A stretch of 64,000 nucleotides of DNA from Pseudo-nitzschia pungens (GCA_037355855.1 CM074766.1:2108001-2172000), one strand, 5' to 3'. Positions 42,791-54,097 are shown, numbered from the stretch's first letter. Notes: a model not told the origin generated them from the sequence alone. Numbers and translations: made by a program.

Positions 42791-44085
42791 TCACATGCTG
42801 CTTACCATCATTTCGCTCTGCTTGCCAGCGGCGGTTGCCTCGGCTCCCGAAGACTCGAATAAAAGTTCCACTGTGGGCGTCAACGCCACCGCTTTGGCCA
42901 GGGCTCTCGACCCCTCGTCCCCGATCGCGGGATTCTGGGTCACGTCCAGCTTGCGGAGCCTTTTGTTGTTCCCTTTCTGCAGGGTTTCCGCCAGCGCGAT
43001 GGCACCCTCGGTTCCGATCCGATTGTCGTTCAAACGCAAGACCGACAGGCTCGGGTTGGACTTTTCCAGAGCGGTGGCCAGCGCGGCAGCGCCCTCGTTA
43101 CCGATCCGATTGATGGACAGGGTCAGGCTCTTGAGGGTCTGGTTAGTACCTAGGGCCCCTGGCCAGGGCGATGGCTCCCTCGTCACCGATGCGATTGTTC
43201 CACAAATCAAGGACTCTCGAGGGTGGTATTCCTCGCCAGGGCTTGGGCCAGGGCCGAAGCACCCTCGTCACCCACCTTGCATCCACACCACAAACGAGTC
43301 AGCGTGGCATTGTCCGCCAGGGCCTCCGCCAGCACTGCGGCCCCGGCATCACCGACCAGATCCCCCACGTCCAGGCTGCGGACGAGGCCCGTGTTGACCG
43401 TCAAGGCCCGGGCCAGCGCGGAGGCTCCCTTGTTGCCAATTTTGCTTCCGACGTGGAGGGTAGCGAGGGTCGTGTTTTGCTTCAGGGCATCCGCCAGGGC
43501 TTTCGCCCCGGGATCGCCCACGGTGTTATCCCAGGCATCCAGTGTTGCGAGCGTCGAATTGCTCGCCAGGGCCTCGGCGAGTGAGGTGGCGCCGGGATCG
43601 CCGATCCCGTTGTGCCGGATGTCCAGGGTGGTCAGTCTCGCGTTGCGTTCCAGCAGTCCGGCCAGTGCGGTGGCTCCGTCGTCACCGATCGTGTTGTCCC
43701 GCAGGACGAGGTGGGTGACACCGGTGTGGGAGTTTTGAGTCAGCGCATCCGCCAGGGCCCGGACACCGTCGCCACCCAGAGTGTTGCCACGGAGATCGAT
43801 CTTCGCGAGGACCGTGTTGTCCTCCAAGGCCTCGGCCAGGGCTGCCGCATTCGGATTGCGAAGGCGAGAGTCTCGAAGGTTCAGCTCGGACAAGGTCCGA
43901 TCATTGGCCGAGAGGCGGTCCAGGATTTTCTCAAAGGCTATCGCCTGCTCGAGCGTGGGTGGCGGTTGAACGTCCGCCGTGCTCTCGCCGGTGTCGTGTT
44001 CGTCGGGATTCCTGGCGAGGTCCCCGGTGTTTCCGTTCTCCATTGATGGGTTCAGGGGTTTCCCCTGCGATTCGTCCTTTGTCAT
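42791..44085 (-). CDS. Ribonuclease-inhibitor-type LRR protein, two +1 breaks
   Basis: An N-terminal polar segment of about 55 residues is followed by tandem 28-residue LRRs (pattern L..L.L..N.IGD.GA.ALA.AL..N), as in NLRC3-like RNI proteins, used as protein-binding surfaces. As read the frame stops after ARNTTLES. Dropping one G of GG at 43211-43212 (plus strand) continues the repeat with LDLWNNRIGDEGAIALARG, and dropping one of GGG at 43153-43155 continues with LGTNQTLKSLTLSINRIG and two more repeats to the stop at 42791. The 28-residue period makes both corrections unambiguous without any homologue. No signal peptide or TM is visible, so it is probably cytosolic. Confidence 0.85.
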
Positions 44086-44170
44086 TGTGGATTGGATTGG
44101 ATTGGATTGGATTGGATTGGATTGGATTGGATTCGGTTCGGTTCGATTTGATTTGATTTGATTTGATTCG
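44086..44170. repeat. (ATTGG)n, (TTCGG)n, (ATTTG)n pentanucleotide array
   Basis: Ten or so ATTGG units pass into TTCGG and then ATTTG units, directly upstream of the LRR gene start. A good polymorphic microsatellite candidate. Confidence 0.9.
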
Positions 44171-45064
44171 TTCTATGCGATGAGATGACATGAACTCGTT
44201 CCGAAACATTAATTGCGTTGTAGAGTACCGGTACCCATGTTTGCAGGGTAGGACGAATCACAGCGATTACACAGAATCCGTCGCTACAGCATCAATCACA
44301 AAGTGAAAATCCAGATGTCCTCTTCAAACCCCTCTGTGAATAAGAAGGATGGGTTATTTGTAACACTTTTCAATACGCTGCACCATATGAAACTGAAATG
44401 AATTGTGACAGTGTATCGTTAGTTTCAAAGAACTACCTACCGTAGTTGTACTTTTTCGGAGTGAGTGATCTCCGTTCTTGCACGATAAGTGATGCACATT
44501 CTTTCATAAATCTCAAAAAACGAGAAAAGCCCCAGGATCTGAACTTGTACATTCCGAACGGACGTGAACCGACACGTACAGTACATACTCAATACAGACA
44601 GTCCAAGTTGGTGACGAAAAGGATGTAAGATTACTTTGACGTAAAATTCTACAGTAATTAGTAGTAACCTTATCTTTTTACAATTATTGTGGGACATGGG
44701 TCGAAACCACACTTAAAAGTGTGGATTAGACCTAATATAAGTGTGTTAACGAACGGGTACCCATTGGGCATCTTACTCTAAGGTACAATTGCACCACAGG
44801 TATGCTTCGTAGGTAATTACGCACGTCTGTAATCCACGCATACAGTATTTTTCATTACTGTACTTCGTAATTACACTATTCATCGACTAAAAAAAAACAG
44901 GGCAATACTATGGGACTCCGGGATAATAGTAGGACTATCGGAATTGAGTTCGGACGGAAGCAACTTTTTCTTTCGTCTCGATGCCCTAGTTGTAAACCTT
45001 CGTATTCAGTACAGGCAAGGACACGAGTTGTTTTCTCATCACCGGCTTTCGCTTCCGCTTAATC
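44171..45064. other. Divergent intergenic spacer
   Basis: 894 bases between two divergent genes. It contains TACCGGTA (44226-44233), GTAAGATTAC (44625-44634) and TACTTCGTA (44861-44869). No gene was recognised. Confidence 0.45.
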
Positions 45065-48000
45065 ATGGTGAAACCCACGGATCTGGACGTGGTGTTTTAC
45101 GATCGGAGTTCGACGGATCAGAAGCAACCGCCCAGCGATCCCCGTTCTCGTCCCGCCAACGATTGGCCCGCCCATTTCGATGGGACCGGAAACCGGATTT
45201 TCCGGGCATTGCTGGAAACGCACCACGATCAATACTACGCCGGACCACCACCGAAAACAACGACGACCAAGCCCGAGTGGCAGAAAGGGATCCGGAAACG
45301 ACTCCTGGGTGAGTTTTACAAGCGGATTGCTACCATAGGGGGAACGAGGGTGGGGGCCGCCAATCCAGAGCAACGAAAGGCTCAGTTCTATATCCACATG
45401 CAAAAGGGAGAAACCACGTGTTTCGCCAAGGTCTGCTTTCGGAATCGAATAGACGAAAAAATTGTAAGTTCGTAAGCTACACGCACAAATCGGTCCGATT
45501 CGGATTGAATATTGATTTGTTTTGAATTTTGAATTTTGAAGCAAAACAAGCGGTGGATGGTGCAACCAATTTTGCCATTGGGACGTGTCGTACGTAGATG
45601 GAACGAAACCGAATCCGCTTTCACTGACGCACCGAATCGTCTCTACCTCCCAAACCACCACCCCAACGTGGCGAATCACGATTCATTTCCACGAAACACA
45701 GAAAGAAAGTTTTGAACGGTTTCATCGGGAAATGAAAGTCCAGAGATCGAACGATGCGGATGACGGTAACCGCGATCGCGATCGCGATCGCGATGGCAAT
45801 CCAATCCCACGTGCAAAGATTCTGGCAGCAACCGCGGCGGAGGCAATTCCCAGCACTTCCAAAGCGTCGACAAACGAGAAAGAGAGCGTTGACAAGGCGC
45901 TACAGCAGAAACAAAAACAAATTAAAAAACAAATACAAAACCCAGCAATGGCGTCAAAGAGGAAAGCGACTGCCACTCTCATTCCCACTGCCCACAACGC
46001 GAACTCGTCTTCCCCGGGGACATGGAAAAACACCGATGGTGACGATGACAGCTACAGCGATAGCAATACCGAAACAGACGACGACGACGCACTGCTCCCA
46101 AAAGCATCGATTCCCGAATCTCCCGCCGGGAAGCCTCGAACACCCGTGGACCAACCCCCTGCAAAATCTGGAAAAAGAAAAAAAAAGAGGACTTCCAGGT
46201 TTCGCGGAGTGTCGTTCTTTGCTCGCTCGAAAAACACCTACAGCCCCTGGCGGGTGGACATAAACAAAAGGAGTGTCACTAGATCCTACGGAAAACAATA
46301 CGTTGGCGTTTTTCACTGTGAGGAGGAAGCCGCCAGGGCCTATGATAGGGTGATTCGCAGTTTCGGGAAACCATCAGACCTCAATCTGCTGAATTTTCCA
46401 ACCCCCGACGATCAAATGAAAATAGAACGAATGTCAAAAACCAAGACAAAGGCAAAAGCAAACTCAAAAGCAGACGCAGGCGCAGATCCAAACGCAAACG
46501 CAAAAGTTGTAGCCACGAAGACGAATACAGCGAAAAACCCTCCGCGTGACGCGAAACAAAACACTGCCCCGGAAAGGGAGCAGCACCCCTCCTCATCGTC
46601 GTCATCTTCATCTTCATCTTCCTATCGAGGCAGCAGTGACGAGGACGAGGGAAAATTCATCAGTTTTTGGAACAAGGCAGAACACAAGGATTTGCTTCGT
46701 GCGGTGCAACTTTACGGGACCAACGATTGGTCCAAAGTTGCATCCTTCGTTGCGACGAGAAATGTCCGGCAAACAAAATCCTACGCAATGAGATCCTGTC
46801 ACCTTGCCCGCGAGGAAAACGTGCGGTACGTCCAGCACTGGGACAGCGTCCCGGAATACCAAGAATTCATCGACAAATTACCCTCGGACTGGACCGTGCG
46901 CCATCCGTCGTGGGACAGGGATGGTGCGATCCAACGCATCCGTGAGCGGTTCGACAACAATAACGGAAAACGTCGCGGAAGCCCCAAGCAACAGAGTCCA
47001 CAAAAGAAGCAAAAGATCAGCGGAAACGGAGAAACCAATTCGAAGGTGAACACCAGCAATTGGGGGAGATTTCGAAACTTTTTGTTTGGCGGATCACCCA
47101 AAAGCAATGAGGCAGAAGATGACAAGAAGATGGACAACAGCGCGAGCAAGAAGCGCGAACGCTCTGCCAGTGCTCGTTGTGGCAACAGCGTGAGTCTAGA
47201 ACCGATGCCGGAAATCACCAAGTCGCCCTACGAGGGAAATCAATCCGCCGAGATCCAAGAGGAGCAATTGGAAGCATTCAAAAAGTTGCTTCGACCGTGT
47301 GGCAAAGACCAGCGCATGAATCCCCTCCTCGAGAAGTACCTTGGAGAACCACTTGCCCGCGCAATTTTCAGGGCTCGGCTCGAAATCATCAAGTCTGGCT
47401 TGCTCCACAACGCTGACTGGAAACGGGGAAAGATAGGCGATTCAAACCTGGGCTGGATCCCTAGACGACAGTTGCTGCTGTGTCTGAGCGAGGAACGATT
47501 CGCGGCGTCGAGCTCCGGTCATTCGGTTGGGGAGGGAGATGACACGGTGCAGACGGTCGCTAAAAAACTGGAATGCTTCGACCTCGTGATTCTGGCAATG
47601 AGGGAATGGAACCTGAGATTTGAGTTTCCCGAACTGTATTCCAACAAATACGTCCAGGAATTCGTCTTCAAAACGGATTCCGAGGAGAACAAACTCCGGT
47701 GCTATAGGTGTCAAATCTTCGTGGCGAGAGTCTATGCAACGTTGATTTTGCTAAAACAGGAAACCACTCTTCAAGTGAAGCCGTCTCTGATGACCAAGGT
47801 GAAGGCGTGCCTGGCGATCATGAACCAGCACGTTCAAGCCCACGCTTCCGGTTTCGAGAGATTGATCCGGAAACAACGAAAGCTCAAGGAGATTGTCGAT
47901 GCTGCTGTTGCCAGTGTTCCAAATATTAGCAGCATCCTCCCCGCAGCAAATGGTACCCGAACTCTTTCGGACGACCCAGCACGAAAGAAACCTCCGACCA

Positions 48001-48368
48001 ATGGGATCGATCAAACGGCAGATGCAACACCACTTCCATGTGTCATACCTCCGGCGCGGGGAACTCGGTCTGCTTCGTCGCCCGTTTCCACTCGCGACGA
48101 CGAGCTCCAAGCTCGCCCCAGGTACTCTATTCACGGAACCTGTGAGGAACGAGAGGCAACACTCATGGTATCGTTTGTCATTCTGAAGAAAGAAGTCGAG
48201 AAATTCGTAAAGATGACCGAGTTGTTCCGCAAGATACTTCGAGAACGCCCGGACGCTCTCAAGGATGAGATTCGAGAAAACCTCGAGCGGGAAATGAAAC
48301 TGGAGGCGAAAAAGAAAACGAAGCGGAAAGCGAAGCAAAAATCCCATACCAATCATCGACAGAAATAA
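45065..48368 (+). CDS. AP2 + SANT/Myb regulator with N-terminal DUF6824-like exon
   Basis: Exon 1 (45065-45463) reads DVVFYDRSS, GTGNRIFRALLETHHDQYYA and LLGEFYKRI, resembling the diatom DUF6824 domain. The donor is GTAAGT at 45464 and the acceptor AAG ends at 45541. Exon 2 opens as QNKRWMVQPILP in one frame, but the long frame to 48368 is offset by one extra base somewhere in 45560-45640. Alternatively, there are two genes, the second starting at ATG 45733. The long part carries an AP2 domain (SRFRGVSFFARS, WRVDIN, YVGVFHCEEEAARAYD, about 46195-46400), a Ser/basic linker, a SANT/Myb repeat (FWNKAEHKDLLRAVQLYGTNDW, about 46655-46760) and a long helical C-terminal half. Probably a nuclear DNA-binding regulator; targets unknown. 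Confidence 0.75.
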
Positions 48369-48943
48369 TAATAATACGATCCTGCCCAGCTTTCTCAACC
48401 AACCATCTCAATCATCTGTGTCGGTCGCCGCAATTTTGAAAGACTGTGAGGTCAATGTCTTCTCACAAAATTTGCATCTGTCTCCCGTGCAGAAATCCTT
48501 CCTCCGACGTCATAGAATATTGGAATGAACATCATGACGGCTAAAAAAGTAACCCTAGAATGCAAAGATATATCTTACTTCGTTATGAATCTGGCCAAGG
48601 AAATCATTACTACCGGTACTATTATTTATTTTGTTCCAATGAATGGATGAGTCCTTCGGAAGCTTTTTTCTCTCGCTACTACGTACGCACGTACACACAG
48701 AAGATACATACGAGGCGAGACACGTGCTTGTACCTCCGATCTCTCACCGAAAAGTGGCATCAGCCGAGAAAATCATGACATCAAAGATGGAAAAAGATCT
48801 CAATCGTAGTCTGATGTGCGTATGTGGTATGTGGTAGCGGTAGGAAGCTCACACGACACTTATCCTTCGTCGAAAGGGGACATCTTGGACACACCAAGAA
48901 AGTCAACGGCGATTGAGACGCAACCATCCTCCCGGTATGCACA
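48369..48943. other. Intergenic spacer
   Basis: 575 bases between same-strand genes. TACCGGTA at 48611-48618. No gene was recognised. Confidence 0.4.
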
Positions 48944-49834
48944 ATGAATCTCAATATCGCTCACCTTGGAACTCCCAGCAGGAGAAAGGCATTCGCTAGA
49001 AGATGTGCCGTGAGCAGCTATATAGCACTCGGTATGATTTTTGCTCTGTCCTCCACGATTCCTGCAGCTTCGGGATTCTCCAGCCCACACAAAAGTCATC
49101 TGCAGTACAATAACAATAACATCAAACGCAAGCATGGAGAAAGAGACAATTTTGTAGTATGCGGAGTATCTCGCGTGGACAACAACTGTGAGGATGCAAC
49201 AAATTGCGATCGAGTTGGATTTTCCAGCAGCCGACGGGGTTTTGTCGCGAGTGCCACCGGGCTAACCTTTCTTCCATGGGCCGCCACCACTGCCAACGCC
49301 TTTGAAAACCGGCTCGACGACAAATATGCCAACGCGATCCCCCAAACGGGAGTCCAGCCAAAAGACCTGGGCCACTCAGAGCGATCCAATTACGTCGGGT
49401 TGAAGGAATGCGCCAACTCGCCCAACTGCTGGAATTCATCGGCTCCCAAGGCCAACAATCCGTCCCGGTGGCTTCCGGCGTGGCAGGCCCCCAGCGGAGC
49501 AAGTATGGAGGACGTGAAGAATGTTATCGACACGTACCAGGTCGGACAGAACAATGTGGACGGTGGAGGATTCAAGGTCATCGAGTACATCAATGACAAA
49601 ACGACCAACGAACAATACCTGTATGTTCAGTTTCAGAGCTACAAGGCCGGGTACATCGACGATTTCGAGTGTTGGTTCAATCCCGAGACCCAGAAGTACG
49701 ACGTCCGGAGCTCCAGCCGGATCGGATATTCCGATCTGGGGGTAAATGCCATCCGATTGGAATACATTGCGAATCGGCTGGAAAAGGAACACGGATGGAC
49801 CTTTGAGCGGAGAAAGAATGGGAAACTGGTATAG
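48944..49834 (+). CDS. DUF1499-family plastid/thylakoid lumen protein
   Basis: 296 residues, single exon. The start MNLNIAHLG is followed by a signal-like segment with the diatom plastid cleavage context AASGF|SSP. Next comes an Asn-rich transit stretch and SSRRGFVASATGLTFLPW...ANAF, a twin-arginine lumen signal. The mature part matches DUF1499: NYVGLKECANSPNCWNS and WLPAWQAP near the start, VIEYINDKTTNEQYLYVQFQ, DDFECWFNPETQKYDVRSSS, and GYSDLGVNAIRLEYIANRLE. DUF1499 proteins are found in many algal plastids and bacteria; function not established. Two lumen proteins occur in this window (see PsbP), but they are not adjacent. Confidence 0.85.
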   Translation: MNLNIAHLGTPSRRKAFARRCAVSSYIALGMIFALSSTIPAASGFSSPHKSHLQYNNNNIKRKHGERDNFVVCGVSRVDNNCEDATNCDRVGFSSSRRGFVASATGLTFLPWAATTANAFENRLDDKYANAIPQTGVQPKDLGHSERSNYVGLKECANSPNCWNSSAPKANNPSRWLPAWQAPSGASMEDVKNVIDTYQVGQNNVDGGGFKVIEYINDKTTNEQYLYVQFQSYKAGYIDDFECWFNPETQKYDVRSSSRIGYSDLGVNAIRLEYIANRLEKEHGWTFERRKNGKLV

Positions 49835-50467
49835 TGGAGAACATTACTCTCAGCTATAAATAAATTCTACGTCATGAAAGTGTAGTTATGTAGCACAGGA
49901 TAGCTCGTTTTTCGAATCTTTGGAATAAAGTTTATCTTTTCGAACGGTATGGGTGAAATAAATACTGGAACAAGGATGTTCCTTTGCATCCCTTTTTTGT
50001 TCGGGATGTGACCAGCAGACGCCGTTGCATTCGCGGAACAAACTCATCTATTTTGTCTTTGGATAACAAAACTCTGCCATTGTGACTAAGACTCTCTCTC
50101 TCTCTCTAACGTTACAGCCTTTCGCGTCCTTGTTGTCCATTCTGTTTTCACTCAAAAACATTCGACATGATGTATTTGCTTGACAGAGCCTAACGATTTC
50201 ATGTTCTGTACTCAGCTCCGATTGAGTTACTACCTCCATTTCGAAGAAATGGCCAACTCCGTTTAGTGGCGAATCGCCCTCGAAGCAAAACCAACACGCG
50301 ATGGGGCATCTTCGTTCGCGTCGCATCCAAGAGACCCCTCAAACAACAAAATGCTTCCCAACCAGCTCCATGAGATGATTTGGACTGCCCGATCCACTCA
50401 GTTGCGTTGCGTTGCGTTGCATTGCGTTGTGTTGCACGGCGTTGCGCCGGCACTCGTTGCATCGCCA
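49835..50467. other. Convergent 3' spacer with (TC)n and GTTGC repeats
   Basis: 633 bases between two stop codons. It contains TC repeats at 50092-50107 and a GTTGC-rich stretch at about 50401-50445 just beyond the SURNod19 gene end. No gene was seen. Confidence 0.45.
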
Positions 50468-53400
50468 TCAGGCGGTTTCTTCCTCCTTGTCCGCCTTGGG
50501 GACCACGACACCCCGCACCTGCCACGAGGCCATTTCCCCGGTGTGGTAAAAGGTGTTGTTGGCCCGCTTGATGCTGAGGAGCGTCGTGTCCAGGGACAAG
50601 AACTCGGGTCGGGGCAGTGGTCGAAACCCGGGATCGGGGTTGCCGGCGCGATTGTCGCGATGGCTCCACAGGCAGGGAGGAATGGCCAGGAATCCCTCCT
50701 CGTCGTAGGGCTCCTCGCGATCGCCGTCTCGGGTCCGTCCTTCCCCCACCGTCGGCTCCACGCGGCACAGCAGCTTGCCGGTGTCGGCGTTGTAGAGTTC
50801 CATCGACAGGCACATCGGGGCGTGGCAGTGGGGCGCCGCGTAGATCAGCTCGATTCCGGAGGCTCTCCGTGCGTCCCCGCCGTCCATAAAGTCCCTGACC
50901 TTCCACCGGGAGGTGATGGTGTGGACGCACTCTTGCTCGGTGTCTAGGTCGCAGTCGGGGACGTCGTATTCGTCGCCACCAGCCTCGGTCTGCCAATAAA
51001 ACCGGGTCAGTTCCCGGTGGGAGGGAGCAGCGGTTGTTCTTGTGCTTGTTCTTGTGCTTGCGGCCGAATCCCCCGTGTTCGATCCTTTGCCCGGATCGCC
51101 GCTCGATCGCTGTTCCTCCACGTAGTCCTGGTAATAAAACCGAAACTTGAGGCGGTACTCCAGCGCTCGGTCCTTCCAGGGAATCTCCTGGTGGGAATCG
51201 AGGAGTGAGTGCCCGTGGATGCAGCACCGAAGCCCACCGGTGTAGGTCTGGACCGCGCAGGTTGGGTTCTTCTGCCGGACCAGGTCTCCGTAGGGCTCGT
51301 CGAGGCAGTGTTTCCGGAAGGGCTTGCCGCCGATGCGGCCCTTGACCCCGTCCCGAACGATTTCGTGGCGCTTCCCGACCTCGGCAAAGACCAGGGGATC
51401 CGGCGACTGGTGCCCGCAGTGTTGTCCAAAGTGGTTGCCGCTCCCGGGACATCCCGTGGCCAGAATGACCGGGAGGGGCTTGGAAAGGTCGGGAAAGGAA
51501 AAGTGATCGGGAGTGGGACCCTCCAGGGGACGACGAAGGCGGACGACCCGTCGTGCTCGCGTTATTCTGCGGTTTGAGTGGACGGTGGTCGTGGTGGCGG
51601 TAGCAGCAGCAGCAGCAGCACTGCTGGTTTCCCGCTCGTTGCGGCCCACGCGAAGCACCTCGGTATTGGCTCCAGCCGCGTTCAGAATCTTTCCCGAACC
51701 GTCCCCATCGTTTCCAATAGCGTTGCCATCGCCATCGCCATCGCCATCGCCATCGCCATTGTCCATTGTCAATGTCACTGCCGCTGACAGCCTCCTCGTA
51801 TTCGTATTCGATTTCGTTGGAGAGGACCTCGAGCACGTAAGGTGTGTTCCCGTGACTCTCGCCTCGGGGTTGAAGGATCCTGCCGGGACCGTGGTAGTCC
51901 AGTTTGCGTTCCTACCACCTCGCTGGCCATGTCGGTAGCTTTCTCGTTGCCGTTGCCGTTGCCATTGCCGTTGCCGTTGCCGTTGCCTTTGTTGGCTGCC
52001 GGAGGCATGACGACAATGGCATACGGGCCACCGGTCGGGCACTCGTCGGCTTCCATGCGGAGGCACATGCTGTCCGGTGCCGAATCCAATGGCAAACCAT
52101 CGCTCCTTGGTGGCATCATTATCACCTGTCATTATCACTGTCATTATCACGTGCCAGTTGTTTTTGTCGTTGCTTGCGTCCCAGTAGGGCCCCCTCAGGG
52201 TGAGTTCCGCGTACCGCGAGGTCCGGTTCGCGGCGATCGTGGCATTGATCAGGCTGCCCACCGGCGTCGTTCCGACCCGGACGTCGTCGCGTGTTCCGAC
52301 GGCGCGAGAGCGAGAAGCACGATCGAGGCCAACGCCAACGTCGCCATCGGGATCCACGGCATCGTTCTGGTTCTCGTTCTGGTTCCAGACCACGTCCAGG
52401 CTCCCGTCGGCCGAGAGCCGGGCCGTGCAGACCGCGCGCGGTTTCGGTGAAGGGGACGGCAGGGTGCGGGACGTCGCGTTGGTGCTCGGAAAGAGGGTGA
52501 GGGCCGCGGCAAAGCACTCGGTGGCGTTGTCGAGGCTCCGGCCGCGGTCGTCGTTGCCGTCGACATTGCCACGATCGCGATCGCGATCGCGATCATTGCC
52601 ATCGCTGCTCTCCCCCGCCACGGCGTAGGTCATCCCCCACGTCTTGTCCCATCGGTCGCTGCAGGGACACTCCAGCAGCGGGTTGTACCCGGCCTCGGTC
52701 AGGTTGCGGATCCGCGAGCTCTTGGGCAGCAGGCGGTCGGTAGCGATCGAAGATGCACGAGCGCGAGCATCGTCACCGGCGGCGGGAGGCGGGACGAACC
52801 GGCTCGTGTTGGCCATGAGGTCCCGGTTCCAGGTATCGATCTGCATCGGCGTGACGGAAAAGGACTCGGGTCGGTGGATGAGCTGGGCGTATCCGGGGGG
52901 ATAGCCGTGAAAGGACTTGCGCATTTCCCCGCCGTTGCCCTCGGAAAAGAAGAGCCAGGACCGGTCGCGGAATTCGGAAAGGGGGGGATTCGCGCCATCG
53001 GCAGCGGCGGAATCCGTAGAATCGGCAGCGGCACCACCACCACCAGCGCCGTGTTCCGGGTCCACCGCCACCGCCGACGAGGGAAGCCACAGAGGACCAC
53101 CGCCACCGTGTCCGTAGGCGGACCGAGCGCCAACCTCGACCCGGACCATGCGGTTGGGAGGCTGCCGAACCTCGTCGTCGTCATCGCCGCCGCCGTCGTT
53201 GCGGATGCTTTTTGCCCCCGCCCCTGATTCCGCGATTGCTATTGCTGTTGCCGTTGATTTTGCTGTTGCTCGTTGCTGTTGCCGTTGATTTTGTCGTCGC
53301 GGTTGGCGCTTCCGTCTCGGCGGCGTCCCAGCAAAAAGGCCATGTAGTGGTGGTTGTACGCCCAGGTAATAGGGCACCGGGACCTCGGCTCCCGTTTCGG

Positions 53401-54097
53401 GATCGACCCGCACCTGGTCGACCTCGTAGCCCACAACGGCCATGGTGTCGACGTCGCTGCCATTGCCATTCCGATTCGTGGCTTTGTAGCGCTCCACGAC
53501 CTCGGGAGGAAGCGGAATCGTTCCGTGGCTCGTCCAGTGGACCTGGGAGTAGAGGGTCCGGATGGGCCTGGAGTAGACGTCAAAGAACGAGACGGTGGGA
53601 TCGGTGAGGAGCCATTCCGTGTCAAAGTCAAAGTCGAACTCCGAATCCAAATCCAAATCCAAATCCAAATCCAAATCCGAGTCTGCATCGTTGTTGGTGT
53701 TGGCTTTGGCAATCGCGTTGGCGTTAGCGTTGGCATTGGCAATCGCGTAGGGAGGACCCCCGGCGTTCATCCACTGCTTGGTCGGGGCGATCGGACCGCG
53801 AGCGTTTTGGCGCTGGCCGGGAACGGTGTCACCGTTATCGTCACCGTCACTGTTCTTGTTATTATTGCTGTTGTTGTTGTTGATATTGTCGTTGAAATTG
53901 TCCGAGCTGGATGCGGCCGCGATTCCCGGTATCGCGTCGGTACAAAACACAAACGACGCGACGAGAAGCTGCAGCAGCAGCAGCAGCATCAGCAGTGGAA
54001 GCGGCAGTGGCAGTGGCATCTTTGGGGACGACGAGGACAGGGATGCCGAACGCCCATTGAAGAGGGCCGGACCAGAGTTTCGCATCGTCCGCGGCAT
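50468..54097 (-). CDS. SURNod19-like secreted protein with inserted DOMON domain, about six +1 breaks
   Basis: After the start at 54097 (an internal ATG precedes a strong signal peptide, MPLPLPLPLLMLLLLLQLLV) come Asn and Asp/Leu repeats. SURNod19 sequence follows: SHGTIPLPPEVVERYKA, VGYEVDQVRVDPETGAEV, WAYNHHYMAFLLG, NGGEMRKSFHGYPPGYAQLI, TPMQIDTWNRD. A DOMON domain follows (WFAIGFG, MCLRMEADECPTGGPYAIVV, RKLDYHGPGRILQ). The SURNod19 end has GGLRCCIHGHSLLD, HCHAPMCLSMELYNADTGK and EEGFLAIPPCLW. The family protein is recovered only with one base fewer at 53365-53366, twice in 53190-53290, at 52074-52077, 51911-51912 and 51763-51764. The six changes sum to zero, so one frame looks open over the full length although several segments are read wrongly. 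SURNod19 is a plant nodulin-related family of unknown function; DOMON domains bind haem or sugars. Confidence 0.78.
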   Translation of the reverse strand: MPRTMRNSGPALFNGRSASLSSSSPKMPLPLPLPLLMLLLLLQLLVASFVFCTDAIPGIAAASSSDNFNDNINNNNSNNNKNSDGDDNGDTVPGQRQNARGPIAPTKQWMNAGGPPYAIANANANANAIAKANTNNDADSDLDLDLDLDLDSEFDFDFDTEWLLTDPTVSFFDVYSRPIRTLYSQVHWTSHGTIPLPPEVVERYKATNRNGNGSDVDTMAVVGYEVDQVRVDPETGAEVPVPYYLGVQPPLHGLFAGTPPRRKRQPRRQNQRQQQRATAKSTATAIAIAESGAGAKSIRNDGGGDDDDEVRQPPNRMVRVEVGARSAYGHGGGGPLWLPSSAVAVDPEHGAGGGGAAADSTDSAAADGANPPLSEFRDRSWLFFSEGNGGEMRKSFHGYPPGYAQLIHRPESFSVTPMQIDTWNRDLMANTSRFVPPPAAGDDARARASSIATDRLLPKSSRIRNLTEAGYNPLLECPCSDRWDKTWGMTYAVAGESSDGNDRDRDRDRGNVDGNDDRGRSLDNATECFAAALTLFPSTNATSRTLPSPSPKPRAVCTARLSADGSLDVVWNQNENQNDAVDPDGDVGVGLDRASRSRAVGTRDDVRVGTTPVGSLINATIAANRTSRYAELTLRGPYWDASNDKNNWHVIMTVIMTGDNDATKERWFAIGFGTGQHVPPHGSRRVPDRWPVCHCRHASGSQQRQRQRQRQWQRQRQRESYRHGQRGGRNANWTTTVPAGSFNPEARVTGTHLTCSRSSPTKSNTNTRRLSAAVTLTMDNGDGDGDGDGDGNAIGNDGDGSGKILNAAGANTEVLRVGRNERETSSAAAAAATATTTTVHSNRRITRARRVVRLRRPLEGPTPDHFSFPDLSKPLPVILATGCPGSGNHFGQHCGHQSPDPLVFAEVGKRHEIVRDGVKGRIGGKPFRKHCLDEPYGDLVRQKNPTCAVQTYTGGLRCCIHGHSLLDSHQEIPWKDRALEYRLKFRFYYQDYVEEQRSSGDPGKGSNTGDSAASTRTSTRTTAAPSHRELTRFYWQTEAGGDEYDVPDCDLDTEQECVHTITSRWKVRDFMDGGDARRASGIELIYAAPHCHAPMCLSMELYNADTGKLLCRVEPTVGEGRTRDGDREEPYDEEGFLAIPPCLWSHRDNRAGNPDPGFRPLPRPEFLSLDTTLLSIKRANNTFYHTGEMASWQVRGVVVPKADKEEETA

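Noticed and set aside
50199..51836. 545-residue minus-strand frame rich in Arg and Gly
   Set aside because: Only its first part is real (a shifted segment of the SURNod19/DOMON gene); the rest is an out-of-frame reading of the same GC-rich gene.
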